Shown: piece by piece, positions 11,718-22,624 of the stretch
Position numbering within the stretch: position 1 is the stretch's first letter
Layout: each line of letters opens with the position of its first letter
Assembly (NCBI GenBank): GCA_032629725.1
Contig: JAFEVB010000002.1
Location: 1,240,001 to 1,304,000 of the forward strand
Length of the DNA: 64,000 bases
Source: Gremmenia infestans
Lineage: Eukaryota; Ascomycota; Leotiomycetes; Helotiales; Hamatocanthoscyphaceae
Reading direction: 5' to 3'
Made by a program: the position numbers and the translations under genes
The notes under the pieces: generated by a model
What the model saw: the letters and a program-made list of their open reading frames with translations, nothing else
What the model was told of the DNA's origin: nothing
Database searches by the model: none

Positions 11718-13643
11718 ATGGCAGTCGCTTCTAGTTTGATATCCGCAATTCGGGTCATGTATCCATTACTTGCTGGAGCAGCAATAGCTGGCTCAATTGC
11801 AGATATTGAACATGTCGTCCTATTCATGCAAGGTAAAATATCTCCCAAATTCACATTCATTTACTAATTTTTTCCAGAAAATCGTGCCTTTGATCACTAC
11901 TTTGGTACTATGGCTGGAGTACGAGGATTTTCCGATCCCAATGTCCAGGTTAATTCCGGCAAGGCTGTTTGGCAGCAAGACGTCAACTCAGCCCTGACGA
12001 CATCCGCTTCCTACCTTCTCCCATGGTATCTCAACTATCAAGGCGGCGACTTCTTGGAAGCTACACAGTGTATGGTAGCAGGAGACAATGGGTGGCAAGA
12101 TAACCACGCTGCGTTGAATGGGGGTCTGAACAACCACTGGGCTACGAATAACACGCCGTGGTCTTGGGGTCACTACAGAAGAAGTGACATTCCAGTTCAA
12201 TTCGGTATTGCCGATGGCTGGACCGTTGGAGATATGTACCAAGAATCCATCATTTCATCCACAAACCCCAATCGTGTAGCGTGGGCTTCTGGTTCTATAA
12301 ACGTCCCCGGTTCCCCGCAAACAGAATCGGAAGGCGGTTTTCCCTACATCGACAACAACGAGACTCCTGGCTGTGAGACAGGGGGGTTTAATTGTTATCC
12401 GCTCTCTTGGAAGACGGCAGCTGAACACTACCAAGATGCTAATGTTTCGTGGGATGTATTCCAAGACGCTGACAACTTTGATGATAACCCTCTTGCGTGG
12501 TTCAAGCAATTTCAAGACGCGTTGCCAGGAAGTCAACTCAGCAACAAAGGAATGGTCGGTTCTTCGCTCGATGATTTCTACGCTCGAGCAGCAAATGGAA
12601 CCCTCCCTGCAATATCATATATCATAGGCCCAGCTGAACTCTCTGAGCATCCACCGTACTCCCCACGAGACGGCGCCTGGCTGCAAAAGAAAGTCGTAGA
12701 CGCTGTGACGCAGGGCAAAGGGTACGCAGAAACAGCACTCATCATTTCGTACGACGAAACGGGAGGATGGGGCGACCATGTAGTACCATATCATTCCCCA
12801 TCCGGCACGGCAGGGGAATGGATTCAAGACCCTTACAACGAGGTCGGGTACACTTACAGTGGCCCTGGATTTCGACTCCCGTTTTGTATTGTATCCCCGT
12901 GGACACGTGGAGGGGCCGTGTTCACTGAGCACTCGGACCACAACTCTCAAATACTGTTTGTAGAAGAGTGGCTAGCTGCTAAGGGCAAGAATGTCACGAC
13001 GAACGAAATGGTGCCGTGGCGACGCGAACACATGTCTTCGCTCGTAAACGCGTTTGACTTTGCGAATCCCGATTATTCGATCCCCGGCTTGCCCGATGCA
13101 CCGGCTCCGCATACAGATGCGAGTGGAAACTACGACGGAGCCAGTTACTGCGAGAGTCAACACAACGATACTCGACCACTTGTTCCCTACGACACCCAAA
13201 TCGATGCTAAGAACGTGTCCAGTCTGTCTGAACAGGGATTCAAGGAGATGCGCGGTGCGTTGACTGAGGGACGATATATTGTTTTCGAGATGGGCGGGTA
13301 CGCACTTACAAATCCGGGGAAGCCAGCTGGGGTTTTCACAGCCACCAAGGCAACGTCGCAGCATGAGAGTATCGCGCAGAGATGGGTGGTGTATAATCTT
13401 GTGGATGGAGGGAATACTTTTACGGTCAGTAGTGCGAGGGATGGGAGGTATATTGGTAGTCATACTGGCCTGGTGGATAGTGAGACTGGTGCCGAGACGT
13501 ATACGGTGGGGTTTGTTGCAGGAGAAGGATATTCGTTGCAGAAGGAGAATGGGAAGTATGTTACTATTGATGGGAACGGAGCAGTCCAGGTTGTTGGAGA
13601 TGTGACCTACTTCAAGGGATATAGCGTTACGTATGCTACTTAG
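11718..13643 (+). CDS. Secreted phospholipase C-type phosphoesterase
   Basis: A PF04185 phosphoesterase resembling non-haemolytic phospholipase C and fungal acid phosphatases. It would hydrolyse phosphodiester lipids or phosphate esters outside the cell. Exons 11718-11832 and 11878-13643 are joined by a 45-bp intron and give 626 residues. A hydrophobic leader (MYPLLAGAAIAG) is followed by the family signature VVLFMQENRAFDHYFG at about 33-48. A GGWGDHV segment and an HxDHNSQ-like segment match the catalytic core. The C-terminal part (from about residue 430) looks like the PLC C-terminal beta domain. The ATG at 11757 would place the leader directly at the N-terminus and is a plausible alternative start. 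Its neighbours also encode surface or secreted enzymes. Confidence 0.93.
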
Positions 13644-14043
13644 GGCATTTCGTAGGAATATCCAAACTTGAGACATTAGTCAAGATACCCCTTTTCACTC
13701 GGTGGGCTTGTAAACAATATTTTCCAAAGCTTGTGGTGTATCATACTTTTGCTGAGGGGCTGAACGATGTTGAGATCTACCAAGAGCCTACCTTTAGTAT
13801 ACTGATTATAGATATTACAGTCCCCATTAGGAGAGGGTTTGTACCCCAAGCAGCTTTGCTTTGCTTTACTTGTAAGTTCTGTCCAAAAGAAAGGGGGCGG
13901 GGTATCTCCGCACGTGATCAGCGTCATCGTTGATGATTTCGTGGAGGGGCACACAAGACAAGATTCAGGTTCCAGACATGAAGGATCTGACGAGTTGTAT
14001 TATCTGATGTATTATCTGATAATTTATCAAACCTCAACTCAAC
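13644..14043. other. Intergenic
   Basis: A 400-bp gap between two plus-strand genes holding the terminator of the phosphoesterase and the promoter of the RTG2-like gene. Nothing distinctive seen. Confidence 0.6.
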
Positions 14044-15838
14044 ATGGCGGTAGGCATTGCAGACGAAATGGAAGAGCCAGTGACAATTACCAATTTTAAA
14101 TCCAAAATGTCTCCGTTCAAACACTCGGCCAAGGCTCTCTACGGACTCGTAGATATGGGCAGGTAGCTAGGACAATCTCTACTTGTACCGTCTTGATAAC
14201 TTCTAATACTTTTCACTTCCTAGCAATGGCATTCGATTCTCCATATCCGACCTCTCTCCACCTCGAAGCCGCCTCCTGCACTGTCTGTACCGCGACCGCG
14301 CAGGGATTTCGCTCTACGACGCTCTCCATTCCTCCAGCGATACCCTCAACTTCCCACCGAAGATTATCAGTGAAGTAGCAGCCGCACTGGTACGCTTCAA
14401 GCATATCTGTGATGCACATGGTGTACCAAAAGAGAATATAAATGTCTTTGCGACGGAGGCAATGCGTACGGCTAGCAATAAGGACAAGATGTTAGCGGCA
14501 ATCCAAAAATCGAGCGGATTGACCGTCGGTCTGCTGAGTCCGGAAGTGGAGAGTCTATTTGGAGCCATGGGTGCGAGAAGCGGGTTTGATAAGGTCGATG
14601 GGCTATTCATGGACCTCGGTGGTGGCAGCGTCCAAATGACTTATGTCAACTCCTCCACAGCCGAATACGATATATTGGCTGCAGGTGCTGCACAAAGTAT
14701 GCCATACGGTGCAGCGAAAGTTTCAGCGGCATTGCAAACTAAAGCGTCGGAACAACAAGTCAAGACAGAATTGAGACAAAGAATGAAGGAAGCATTTGAC
14801 GGCTTAGCGGCCAGGTTTCCCAAATTAAAGGAGCAAGTAGATCATGAGGACGGGGTGACAATATACTTCTGCGGGGGCGGTTTCCGAGGATATGGGAACA
14901 TGCTCATGCACACGGATCCCATTCAGCCCTATCCAATTCCGTCTATTGGAGGATATACGGTCGAGGGGCATCGATTCATCAAATGGCGGGAGATGCTGCA
15001 CACGAATAATACTGACGAGAGGAAGATATTCGGACTTTCAAAGAGGAGACGCGAGCAATTCCCGGCTATTGTAACGGTGGTACAAGCCCTTGTTGAAGCG
15101 ATTCCAAAGATCAAGCAAGTTACCTTCTGTAGTGGCGGAAATAGAGAAGGCGTCTTATACATGAAGCTCCCGGCTCACGTTCGAGAAAGCAATCCTCTGT
15201 CTCAGTTGACAGGATCGGCTATGCCGTACGAAGCTGCAGAAGCAGTTGCAAAGACGATATCTTCTGGTCTCACTACCAAGGTCCCAGGCATATTCTCCCC
15301 GGAGATACTTCACTATTTGGTACAGAAGACCTGGCTCGGTATGGGTGAATCTGGCGATGCCAATTCTGCTGAAGCCCTTCATGAACCCATATCCGGAGCA
15401 CTTGCAGGCCTTCCGGGCTTGACGCATGAGACGCGGGCTATACTGGCACTTACTATGTGCTCCAGATGGGGCTCAGATTTAGGGCCTATCGACCAGCAAT
15501 TGGCCCATAATCTGCAAGATCTCATTGGTCACGAGCTCACCTGGTGGTGTCGTTATGTCGGTACTCTAGCCAAACTAATTGCCACCATCCACCCTGCTCA
15601 TAGCATAAGCGCTGTCGATGAGTCTTCCGCAAAATCTGGGATTCTGTCTCTACGATCCGAGGTGTCTCATGGCCTGGGAAAGAAAGGCCATAGAAGTGGC
15701 ATACGTCTAGTGATCTACCTGAAAGAGCATGAAAGTATAGGCATATCCATGAGTGACATTGAGAGTATGTTTGCAAAGATCGGCAAAGGGCTTCGTGCAG
15801 AGTGGAAGGTGGAAGCTGAGGTGATAGATGGTCCGTGA
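14044..15838 (+). CDS. RTG2-like Ppx/GppA phosphatase-family protein
   Basis: A Ppx/GppA (PF02541) protein of 577 residues, the family containing yeast Rtg2, which senses mitochondrial state and drives retrograde signalling. Exons 14044-14162 and 14224-15838 are joined by a 61-bp intron ending TTCCTAG. The join makes the first nucleotide-binding motif, D37-M-G-S-N-G42. The second phosphate motif, DLGGGS, is at 170-175. The length and the C-terminal HD-like region match fungal Rtg2 proteins. The start at 14044 keeps a 36-residue lead before the motif. Whether it hydrolyses polyphosphate or (p)ppGpp, or only signals, cannot be read from sequence. Confidence 0.9.
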
Positions 15839-16478
15839 GAGATGAACAAGATTTCGATGATACCCAGATAGATGAGCTCTATAATGCTGAAAAAGGGGTG
15901 TAGGTTATTGGGATTGGTCTCCTTTAATTTCTAGTGAGGAATAATTCATTGCCCAGTCTCTAGTACATGCACAAACTAGCAGATGTGAATAATCTCATGC
16001 AATTATTAGAAGGCTAGTATGAACCTTGATCGATATAAAATACAGCCTCTCTACAAGGCTACAACCCATTTGACGAATCAATCTACGTTCCTCGACAACT
16101 ACATCTTCATAAATTACATGGATTTCATTCCTACAAGCAGAAAACGGAGGTTCTACAATCGAAAGCGACCTCTTCTAACACCGGACTGCCCCACAAATTC
16201 AAGATGTGCGAATCAACAACCACCAGACACAACACACAAAGGACAAAGTCTTGGTCACTTTCACATTTTGCAACAATGGCATTATTCAGGGTCCCCAAGT
16301 GATTCGTTAAAAACAGTAAACTGTTTGATTAATAAAGTAAACAGCATAACTGTCTGATAACAACATCAATATCTTTACACCTAGTATAAATGACTCCATT
16401 CACAGTTCACCCAGAACGCTCTCTTCACACCAACACCAATACCGACACCTACACCACACAACACAACACAACACCAAC
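15839..16478. other. Intergenic
   Basis: A 640-bp gap. A 112-codon frame at 16019-16357 is compositionally random and is not called. CACAACAC-type simple repeats occur at 16450-16475, just before the next start codon. Confidence 0.55.
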
Positions 16479-16652
16479 ATGTGCCACGTAACGTCAGGAT
16501 ATCACCCATGCGGTCACATGACCCACAAGGTAATTCGCTGTCCAGAGGGAGGCCGCTGGTCTCATTCTTGGCGAGAGTGCGTAAACTTGGTGGAAGCTGA
16601 GGCCGATGATGAGAGAGACTGCAGCATGTGCCGACGTTCAAGACGGAGGTAA
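16479..16652 (+). CDS. Small Cys/His-rich protein, paralogue A
   Basis: A 57-residue unknown protein. It begins M-C-H and carries a YHPCGH box (residues 8-13), then C21, a WSHSW stretch, C34, and a terminal C48-x2-C51 before an arginine-rich tail. The Cys/His spacing suggests a small zinc-binding fold. A related gene lies 500 bp downstream with the same order: MC start, Y-H-x-G-H, C, SH-W, C, CxxC. Two similar genes in a row make chance unlikely. The stop codon lies within GTAAGA, which could also be a splice donor, so a further exon is possible. Function unknown. Confidence 0.6.
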   Translation: MCHVTSGYHPCGHMTHKVIRCPEGGRWSHSWRECVNLVEAEADDERDCSMCRRSRRR

Positions 16653-17149
16653 GAATGCAGAAGTAACTTCTCAGCTAAGTGGTGTTATGGAATAAGGGGT
16701 AAGTATAATGAATATCTAAGTTGACCCTTGAGGTCTCTAATTATTATTTGATATTGGGCAAAATTTGAAATGTGATTAGCGGAGAATGATTTGAGAAGCA
16801 GAGTGATTAAGAATTAGATTGAGATCATGAACTAGAAACGTGAAAAGGCGTATTGTGTGTCAAAAGCTGAATTGAGAAGCATTATCCAATGCTTAGCTCA
16901 AGAGGATATCGACCCAAGGATTTTGCAGATCATGACAGTGCAGAACAATCGCTCTATTGCATAAAGAATTGTTCCTTGATGCTTTAAGCAAAACGGTAAA
17001 CAAAATATGTAATTTACACCTGTTCCAACAAAGACTTTATTGCTTTGTCAAGGAAAAGCAATTGCAAGGTTCAACTAACTTCACCCGCTTAACCATGGGC
17101 TTCCACTGAATTAAACTTCCCCCATATCAAAATACATGATTAATACACA
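16653..17149. other. Spacer between the two small Cys/His genes
   Basis: About 500 bp of AT-rich sequence without a coding frame. Confidence 0.55.
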
Positions 17150-17377
17150 ATGTGTCTATCAACTACAATCATGTATCATTATGGCCATAACGACAGTAAT
17201 ATCACCTTGTGTAACCAGCAGGATGAATTTTCCCATTGGATTAACTGCTATAAGTACTCTGTGAGCAATGAGTACAACAAACATGATTGTCCTGCATGCA
17301 GTCAACTGCCTAATAGCAAGAAATTCAAAGAACCGGCTGGGGCTGGGTGGGGATGGTGGCCTTGGAAGAAAAGCTAA
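17150..17377 (+). CDS. Small Cys/His-rich protein, paralogue B
   Basis: A 75-residue unknown protein related to the gene at 16479. It starts M-C-L, has YHYGH (9-13), C21, a FSHWINC block (28-34) and C48-x2-C51. It ends with a Trp/Gly/Lys tail (WGWWPWKK). Compared with paralogue A, the first box has Tyr in place of Cys (YHYGH versus YHPCGH), so one putative metal ligand is lost. It has no signal peptide or membrane segment. It lies tail to tail with the MDR gene. It may be cytosolic or nuclear; no function is assigned. Confidence 0.55.
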   Translation: MCLSTTIMYHYGHNDSNITLCNQQDEFSHWINCYKYSVSNEYNKHDCPACSQLPNSKKFKEPAGAGWGWWPWKKS

Positions 17378-17551
17378 AGACTTGGCCGCTATGAATAGGA
17401 GGAGACCCTTTTCCTGACCTATGCATGAATATGCAGTGAGCTGAATAAAGATAACAATGTACATTTCAAATCTTTTCATATAACATTCAATTAGCCAGTG
17501 AAAAAATGATAAGTTAACACAAGAAACAGACAACATTCTCCAACCCTAGTC

Positions 17552-18650
17552 TCAATCAATCGTATACACCAGTTTTCTTCCACTGACTTTGCCTTCCCTC
17601 ATCAGCTGCATTCCTACCAAAGCTCCTTCTAATCCAACACCGCCCTCATTAATACTTGTCTTATGCGCTTTGATCTTCCCGTCTTCAATCAGCTTCTTGT
17701 TGATCTCATTAAACGCTTTCCCCAACTCATAATCATGCGCATTAATCTCAATCCTATGCCCCATCATCTCAAAAGGCTCTCCGCAAGCAGTATACCCCTC
17801 TACCCTCTCGAGTCTGATCTTAGGATTCGTGATCTCTCCCGGTGGACGATCACTCACCGTGCAGTAAACACCGTCGATGGAAGTACTCATAGCGGGGAAG
17901 CAGATTTCTTCTACTCCGATGCAATCAAGCACACGGGTAAGGGAATCGCCTGTTACCTCTTGGATTTCCTGGACGCAAGCTTCGGCGTTATGGTAATCGA
18001 ATACATAATCCGCGCCTCGTTCTTTTAGGAATTCAAAGTTGGAGGGTGATGCAGTGGCAATGATTGGTTTGCACCCGCTCAATTTCGCGTACTGAATGGC
18101 CAGAACGCCAGTCGCGGAAGCACCTCCGTAGATGAGGACGGGAAAGCTCGGGGACACGATAGCGGGAGGAAGAGGTAGTTGGAGCCATTTGTATAGAGCT
18201 TGGCTGATGGTTATCATACCCGCGCCGAGAGTTGACGCTTGTTCGAAGGACAAGTTTGAGGGGATGTGTATCTGGCAATCGCCTATTGCGGTGATGTATT
18301 TGGCGAACGATCCATCTTCAAGGTAGACAGTATTACCACCATGACAGGCGCCACAGATTCTATCTGCAAAGATGAGCTTTGGCATCTGATAGCAGTGATG
18401 TAGGGCTCTTACCTCCTTTCTTGAAAGGTTTAGTAACGGCACTCCCAACCTCTACTACAACACCTGCATAGTCTAAACCACACCAATTTCCAGGCAGGGA
18501 CAGATAATCGATATGCTTCCAGTCGGCTGGGTTGAGTGCAATGGCACGAACTTCGGTCAGGATATAGTTATCTCGGAGTTTTGGCAAAGGTGCTTCGACT
18601 ACTTGAGCAAGTCCGAGTCTCTGTACGATGATTGCTTTATTAGACGACAT
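17552..18650 (-). CDS. MDR-family enoyl reductase-like oxidoreductase
   Basis: A medium-chain dehydrogenase/reductase of the quinone oxidoreductase or trans-enoyl reductase type (LovC/ToxD-like), which would use NADPH to reduce activated double bonds. Exons 18650-18413 and 18363-17552 with a 49-bp intron give 349 residues. The N-terminal GroES-like part has ALNPADWKH and the LDYAGVVVEVG segment. The Rossmann motif is GGASATG followed by VLAIQYAKLSG. A DRICG..H segment is present, but the structural four-Cys zinc lobe is not evident. A TATATATAA box lies 69 bp upstream. No polyketide synthase is nearby in this window, so a role in secondary metabolism is only possible. Confidence 0.92.
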
Positions 18651-19446
18651 GATTCATGAACGTAAAGTAAGAGAATGGCTGAGGATAAATCTTTGTAGAC
18701 TGGAAAGGATATAGCAAGTTATATATAGTTCGATGAAGATGGCCCCTGGCAGTTATGATTAGCTTTCTCGACTAAGTTTAGACAGATGCCAATGTCCGGG
18801 TTCACCACTCATGGGTCTTGAAAGACAAGTTGCATTTATGTTATTGGTAGAAGAGTGCGAGTATATTTAACTTGCTAAATCGGTGCCACATTAGCGGAGC
18901 TTAGGACTATATATTCATCCGCCGGGCGAAATCATCCACCAAAACGGATTTACGGAAATCAATACCCAAAACTTTTCATTAGTCTAACTTGACATTGTAC
19001 TGATGGAATGAAGATAACCATTATGCCAATACAATTCAGTCGAGGTCGGCGGAGGGAGGAAGGATGACAGGCCTGAGCAGTTCGCCTTTATTTTAAGAGT
19101 AGTCTTTTCATATATGAAAAGTGTGTGATCCATTCTATTACTAAGACTTTTGCAAGTTATTGCTTGGAGGTGGATGCAAGTTCATAGGTACGATTACTGT
19201 TATTGATTGTTCTATGAAAATGGTTATAATGGCCAACAAGTCCAGTCGAGAACAGTCAAGTCAATAAAGAACCCAACAAGAAAATGAACAATTCGCGAAA
19301 TGGAAACAATGGGAACAATGTCAATAATATTAACAACCTAGTTATAAAGGGAGCTATTAATTATTAAATAAATTCCACCACACTGACTTTCATGACACCA
19401 AATCATCACCCTGGATTTCATCCCACTAAATCCAACTCGAACTATC
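18651..19446. other. Divergent intergenic region
   Basis: Lies between the MDR gene (minus) and the unknown 141-residue gene (plus) and must contain both promoters. It is AT-rich with no coding frame. Confidence 0.6.
18719..18727 (-). promoter_or_regulatory. TATA-like box of MDR gene
   Basis: TATATATAA on the minus strand, 69 bp before the MDR start codon. Assigned by sequence and distance. Confidence 0.45.
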
Positions 19447-19872
19447 ATGCCTACTCTAGAAGATCGCCTAGGAACCATAATGGTAGAACCCAACGAAATC
19501 AAAATCGCCGATCGATCCCACAAAGACATCACAGCAATCGGTGTAGACGGCTGCACCGTAGCATTCCTCTGGACCCCGGAGAAGCTCGTCTGCGTGCACG
19601 CCCAAGCCGGGCCCATGAATCTAAAACACCAAGTATTCCAAGGAGCGATCCTAGTACCAAAGGATAGGGTGACTGACATATCCATAATAGCTCCCGACCG
19701 CGGCGATCTGGGGATTGTGAAAACCGAGTTCCAGAAATTGTTTCCGCATGTGAAGATGAGGGCAGAGACGTACCTTTTTAGGATGGTTGAGAGGGCTAGA
19801 TCGGAGTGGTGGGATATGGAGGGGAATCTGGATTTTCCGGGAGTTGTTCATATACAGCATGAAATGGAGTAA
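19447..19872 (+). CDS. Unknown 141-residue protein
   Basis: A single-exon frame starting at ATG 19447. No signal peptide, membrane segment or motif that I recognise. The middle contains a G-C-T-V-A-F-L-W strand followed by V-C-V-H-A-Q-A-G, which suggests an alternating beta fold, then an R-Y/F-R-M-V-E-R-A-R helix near the C-terminus. Codon use is even and G/C-ended codons are frequent, unlike the AT-rich flanks, which supports real coding. An overlapping antisense frame exists but is less protein-like. Confidence 0.65.
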   Translation: MPTLEDRLGTIMVEPNEIKIADRSHKDITAIGVDGCTVAFLWTPEKLVCVHAQAGPMNLKHQVFQGAILVPKDRVTDISIIAPDRGDLGIVKTEFQKLFPHVKMRAETYLFRMVERARSEWWDMEGNLDFPGVVHIQHEME

Positions 19873-20708
19873 GTGGGATGATAGTAAGCACTCTGAGGTC
19901 TGTTGGAGATAAGGGTTTTGCATGCCTTTGGTTTCTCGATTAAGGCCTTGGGGGACGGATCATCCAAAATAAATGATAATTTACATGTTTTAATAAAAAG
20001 GCGTCTGAAAGTAAGTGCAAGCTAAGCTGACTATTTTACATATTAGGACAATCAAAAGTGCTGACTGACCTCAACCTCTAGTTTATATCTTTCATTTCAA
20101 GCCCCTTACCCCTATGTTAAGTCAAGAGGTTAAATGTATCTCAATATAGTATGAAAGGACCTTTAATTCGAAGCCTCACCTAATAATCTTGATGTGGCAG
20201 TCTCATTGAAACAGAAGACATAACCCACTCGGGGATTTCCTTATTCTAGTAACAAGGCTAAATTAATAACGGAATTCAACTGCCTATTTATGAGGCTTAT
20301 TTCTAACCAACCTCTCCGCAGTCAGGATGAGATTCCTGTCTCGACAGCATCAAATCGTATCATCGAATACGTACCATGAAAGTGTAACTAACTAGTCTTG
20401 AAATAGCAGTAACTTGTTTAGCTTTTGTGATAAGCTGTATTCCAAGAACCATAAGAGGATCAATAAACACGGGACCTAATTTCTTATAGCAGGACAGAAA
20501 ATCATGAGCTAGTTCCGCACTCGAGGAACTGTGCCTTGCCTGGCTTTCACGTGGTATTCAAGGGACCAGGATAGCAGAAAAAGCATAGAGATTCCATCTA
20601 TGGATATGCTACATGCCACCGTATATATCTATCCATATAGACACATCCAACGCCAGGGGGTATGCCAACCACCGCTTCCAATGTGTTTAGCCCAATATTA
20701 TTACACAC
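19873..20708. other. Convergent intergenic region
   Basis: 3' flanks of two converging genes. AT-rich; no coding frame, repeat or RNA gene recognised. Confidence 0.6.
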
Positions 20709-22624
20709 CTAATCACTCAACTCTCTCTTACTAGCTGCCAAGGCCTCGAGTTCACTCCTACTCCTCGCATGCCCGCCATTCGCTCTCGAGCTCTCGCCTT
20801 TCTTTTTCGCAGAGCCCGGTGTGGGTATTATGTCGCCGTCTGCTGTGACCATTGTTCCTTCTATCGTATTCCACTCTTCGTCTTCGCTGTCCCCGCTTTC
20901 TTCATCCGCGTCACTGCCACTTCCAGGGCCGCGCTCGATAATATGTTGTTTGTGTGCTTCGATTTGTGCATCTTCCCTCATTTTGCGGATCTTGATATAA
21001 TTATATGCTGCTATGGCGCCGATCGTAACAAAGAGGCCGGAAATATTGATTGGTGTGAGGGTATCGTGGAAGACGAGGCCTGCGGCAAGGATTGTGACGA
21101 CTTCTTTGAAGATGCCTGCGATGGAGAGGGTAACGACGGATGTTCGTTGAAGGAGGGCGAATTCGGAAGCTGTCATGCAGAAGGCTATTGCGCCGGGAAA
21201 GAGGAGAATACATGGGCCTAGGATGTTTCCTTTGACTTCCATGAGTGTTCGCAGGCCTTGGAAGAGGGCGGGAAAACCTTCTACTGGGACGGCGAGTAGA
21301 AGCAGGGAGAAGAACATTACAGGGGCGAGGTAGAAGATTGAGGAAAAAGGGTTTGATGTTGCTGGGTTTCGGAGAAGGAGGATTTGGGTGAGGCCCCAGC
21401 GAAAGCCGGAGAAGAATGCAGCGGATATGACGAGAATGAAGCCTAGGGTGGAGAAGTCCACCTCACCGGCTACCATCATAATCACACCAACTGTCATTGT
21501 AGCAATAATGGCAACGAGGCGCCAGGAGGGTGTTTCGAGGCGGAAAAGGAACGCGAAAAGAAGGACGAATGCTAAGGATGAGGATTTGCACATCGCTGGA
21601 GGAATTAGTACCGCAAGTTGGAAGGCAAATATTCGACATACTGTAAAATGTAAGAGTAATAAACTTCAAACTGGTATTTCCCAAACCAATGTCAAGACCC
21701 GTAGCCATTCCACAGGGTCCTATACGTGTGAAATAGAACATCCGTGTCATCAATGGCTTCTTGGACTCTGCTTCATGTTGTGCCAGATCCGAATCTGTGG
21801 TCTGGGCATTATGGGGATTTGAAATGGAATCGTATCGTGGTCGGAACTGTGGTAGAAAGAATAGAACGAGGGACGACAGAGTGAACTGCACCAGCATATG
21901 CATACATGTTGTAAATAGGGGGAACTTGAAGTCAAGGTGGTCGGCGGAAAACATCCACTTGTTGTACTGTAAAAAGGAATTAGAAGGCGAGGGAAAAGCA
22001 ACTACCGGTTCTGCAACTTACAATTGATATCGATAATGAGAATATATACCACAGTCCAATCAATATTCCATTGACCAAACTCCTTTTGAACACATTCTGG
22101 TCCGCTTCTTTCTTCTCCTCGTCGGTGATCTTGATATCTCCCGCTATCCGATGATCCAGCTGTGTATTATGCCTCCTCTTGCGTTTCCTCCGACCCTTAT
22201 CCTTCCCCGTGAGGCCGGTTTCTTCGTCGTCTTGCAGTCCATCATCTGATAAATCGTCCAGCTCGACCTCATCGCTAGTGCTCTTCATATCGTCGTCGTC
22301 TGCCACATCTCCAACCTTGGGCTCCTCCTGTAAATCATTACGTTTCGTAGGTGCTTTTCCCCGAGCACTACCGACATCTGGGGTGTTCAGCAAGGTGCTC
22401 CGCCGCCGCCTATGCCCCGAGGGCTCTGGCTGCATACTGAGATCTGGGGGACGTGTTCCAGCAAGAGCCTCCGCGGCATCGGGAGCCAAAGGATCGTCAC
22501 TGGAGTATGCGGGGGATTCGAAGGGAGAGGAGATTCGTGTGAGGATTGGTTGGGAGGGCTGTGAGGGTGAGGGAGGAGGTGGAAGATGGTGATTTGGATT
22601 GTTGTTGTGTGAAGTGCCATTCAT
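20709..22624 (-). CDS. SLC35/triose-phosphate-type nucleotide-sugar transporter
   Basis: A TPT/EamA-fold transporter (PF03151) related to SLC35C2 and yeast Ymd8, probably in the Golgi or ER. Exons 22624-22022, 21966-21642 and 21595-20709, separated by 55 and 46 bp introns, give 604 residues. The first ~180 residues are polar, proline-rich and acidic, with a KGRRKRKRRH basic run. The first membrane helix starts at about 185 (LVNGILIGLWYIFSLSISI), and YNKWMF follows across the first splice junction. About nine or ten helices follow, including GNTSLKFITLTF and the FGxxxT-like GIFKEVVTILA block. The acidic C-tail has repeated Asp/Glu/Ser. The start is the first ATG; the frame is open further upstream but lacks ATG. 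The G-rich quadruplex candidate lies about 160 bp upstream of this start. Confidence 0.92.

Noticed and set aside
16019..16357. 112-codon plus-strand frame between RTG2-like and the small Cys/His gene
   Set aside because: Random composition, no splice context, AT-rich background.
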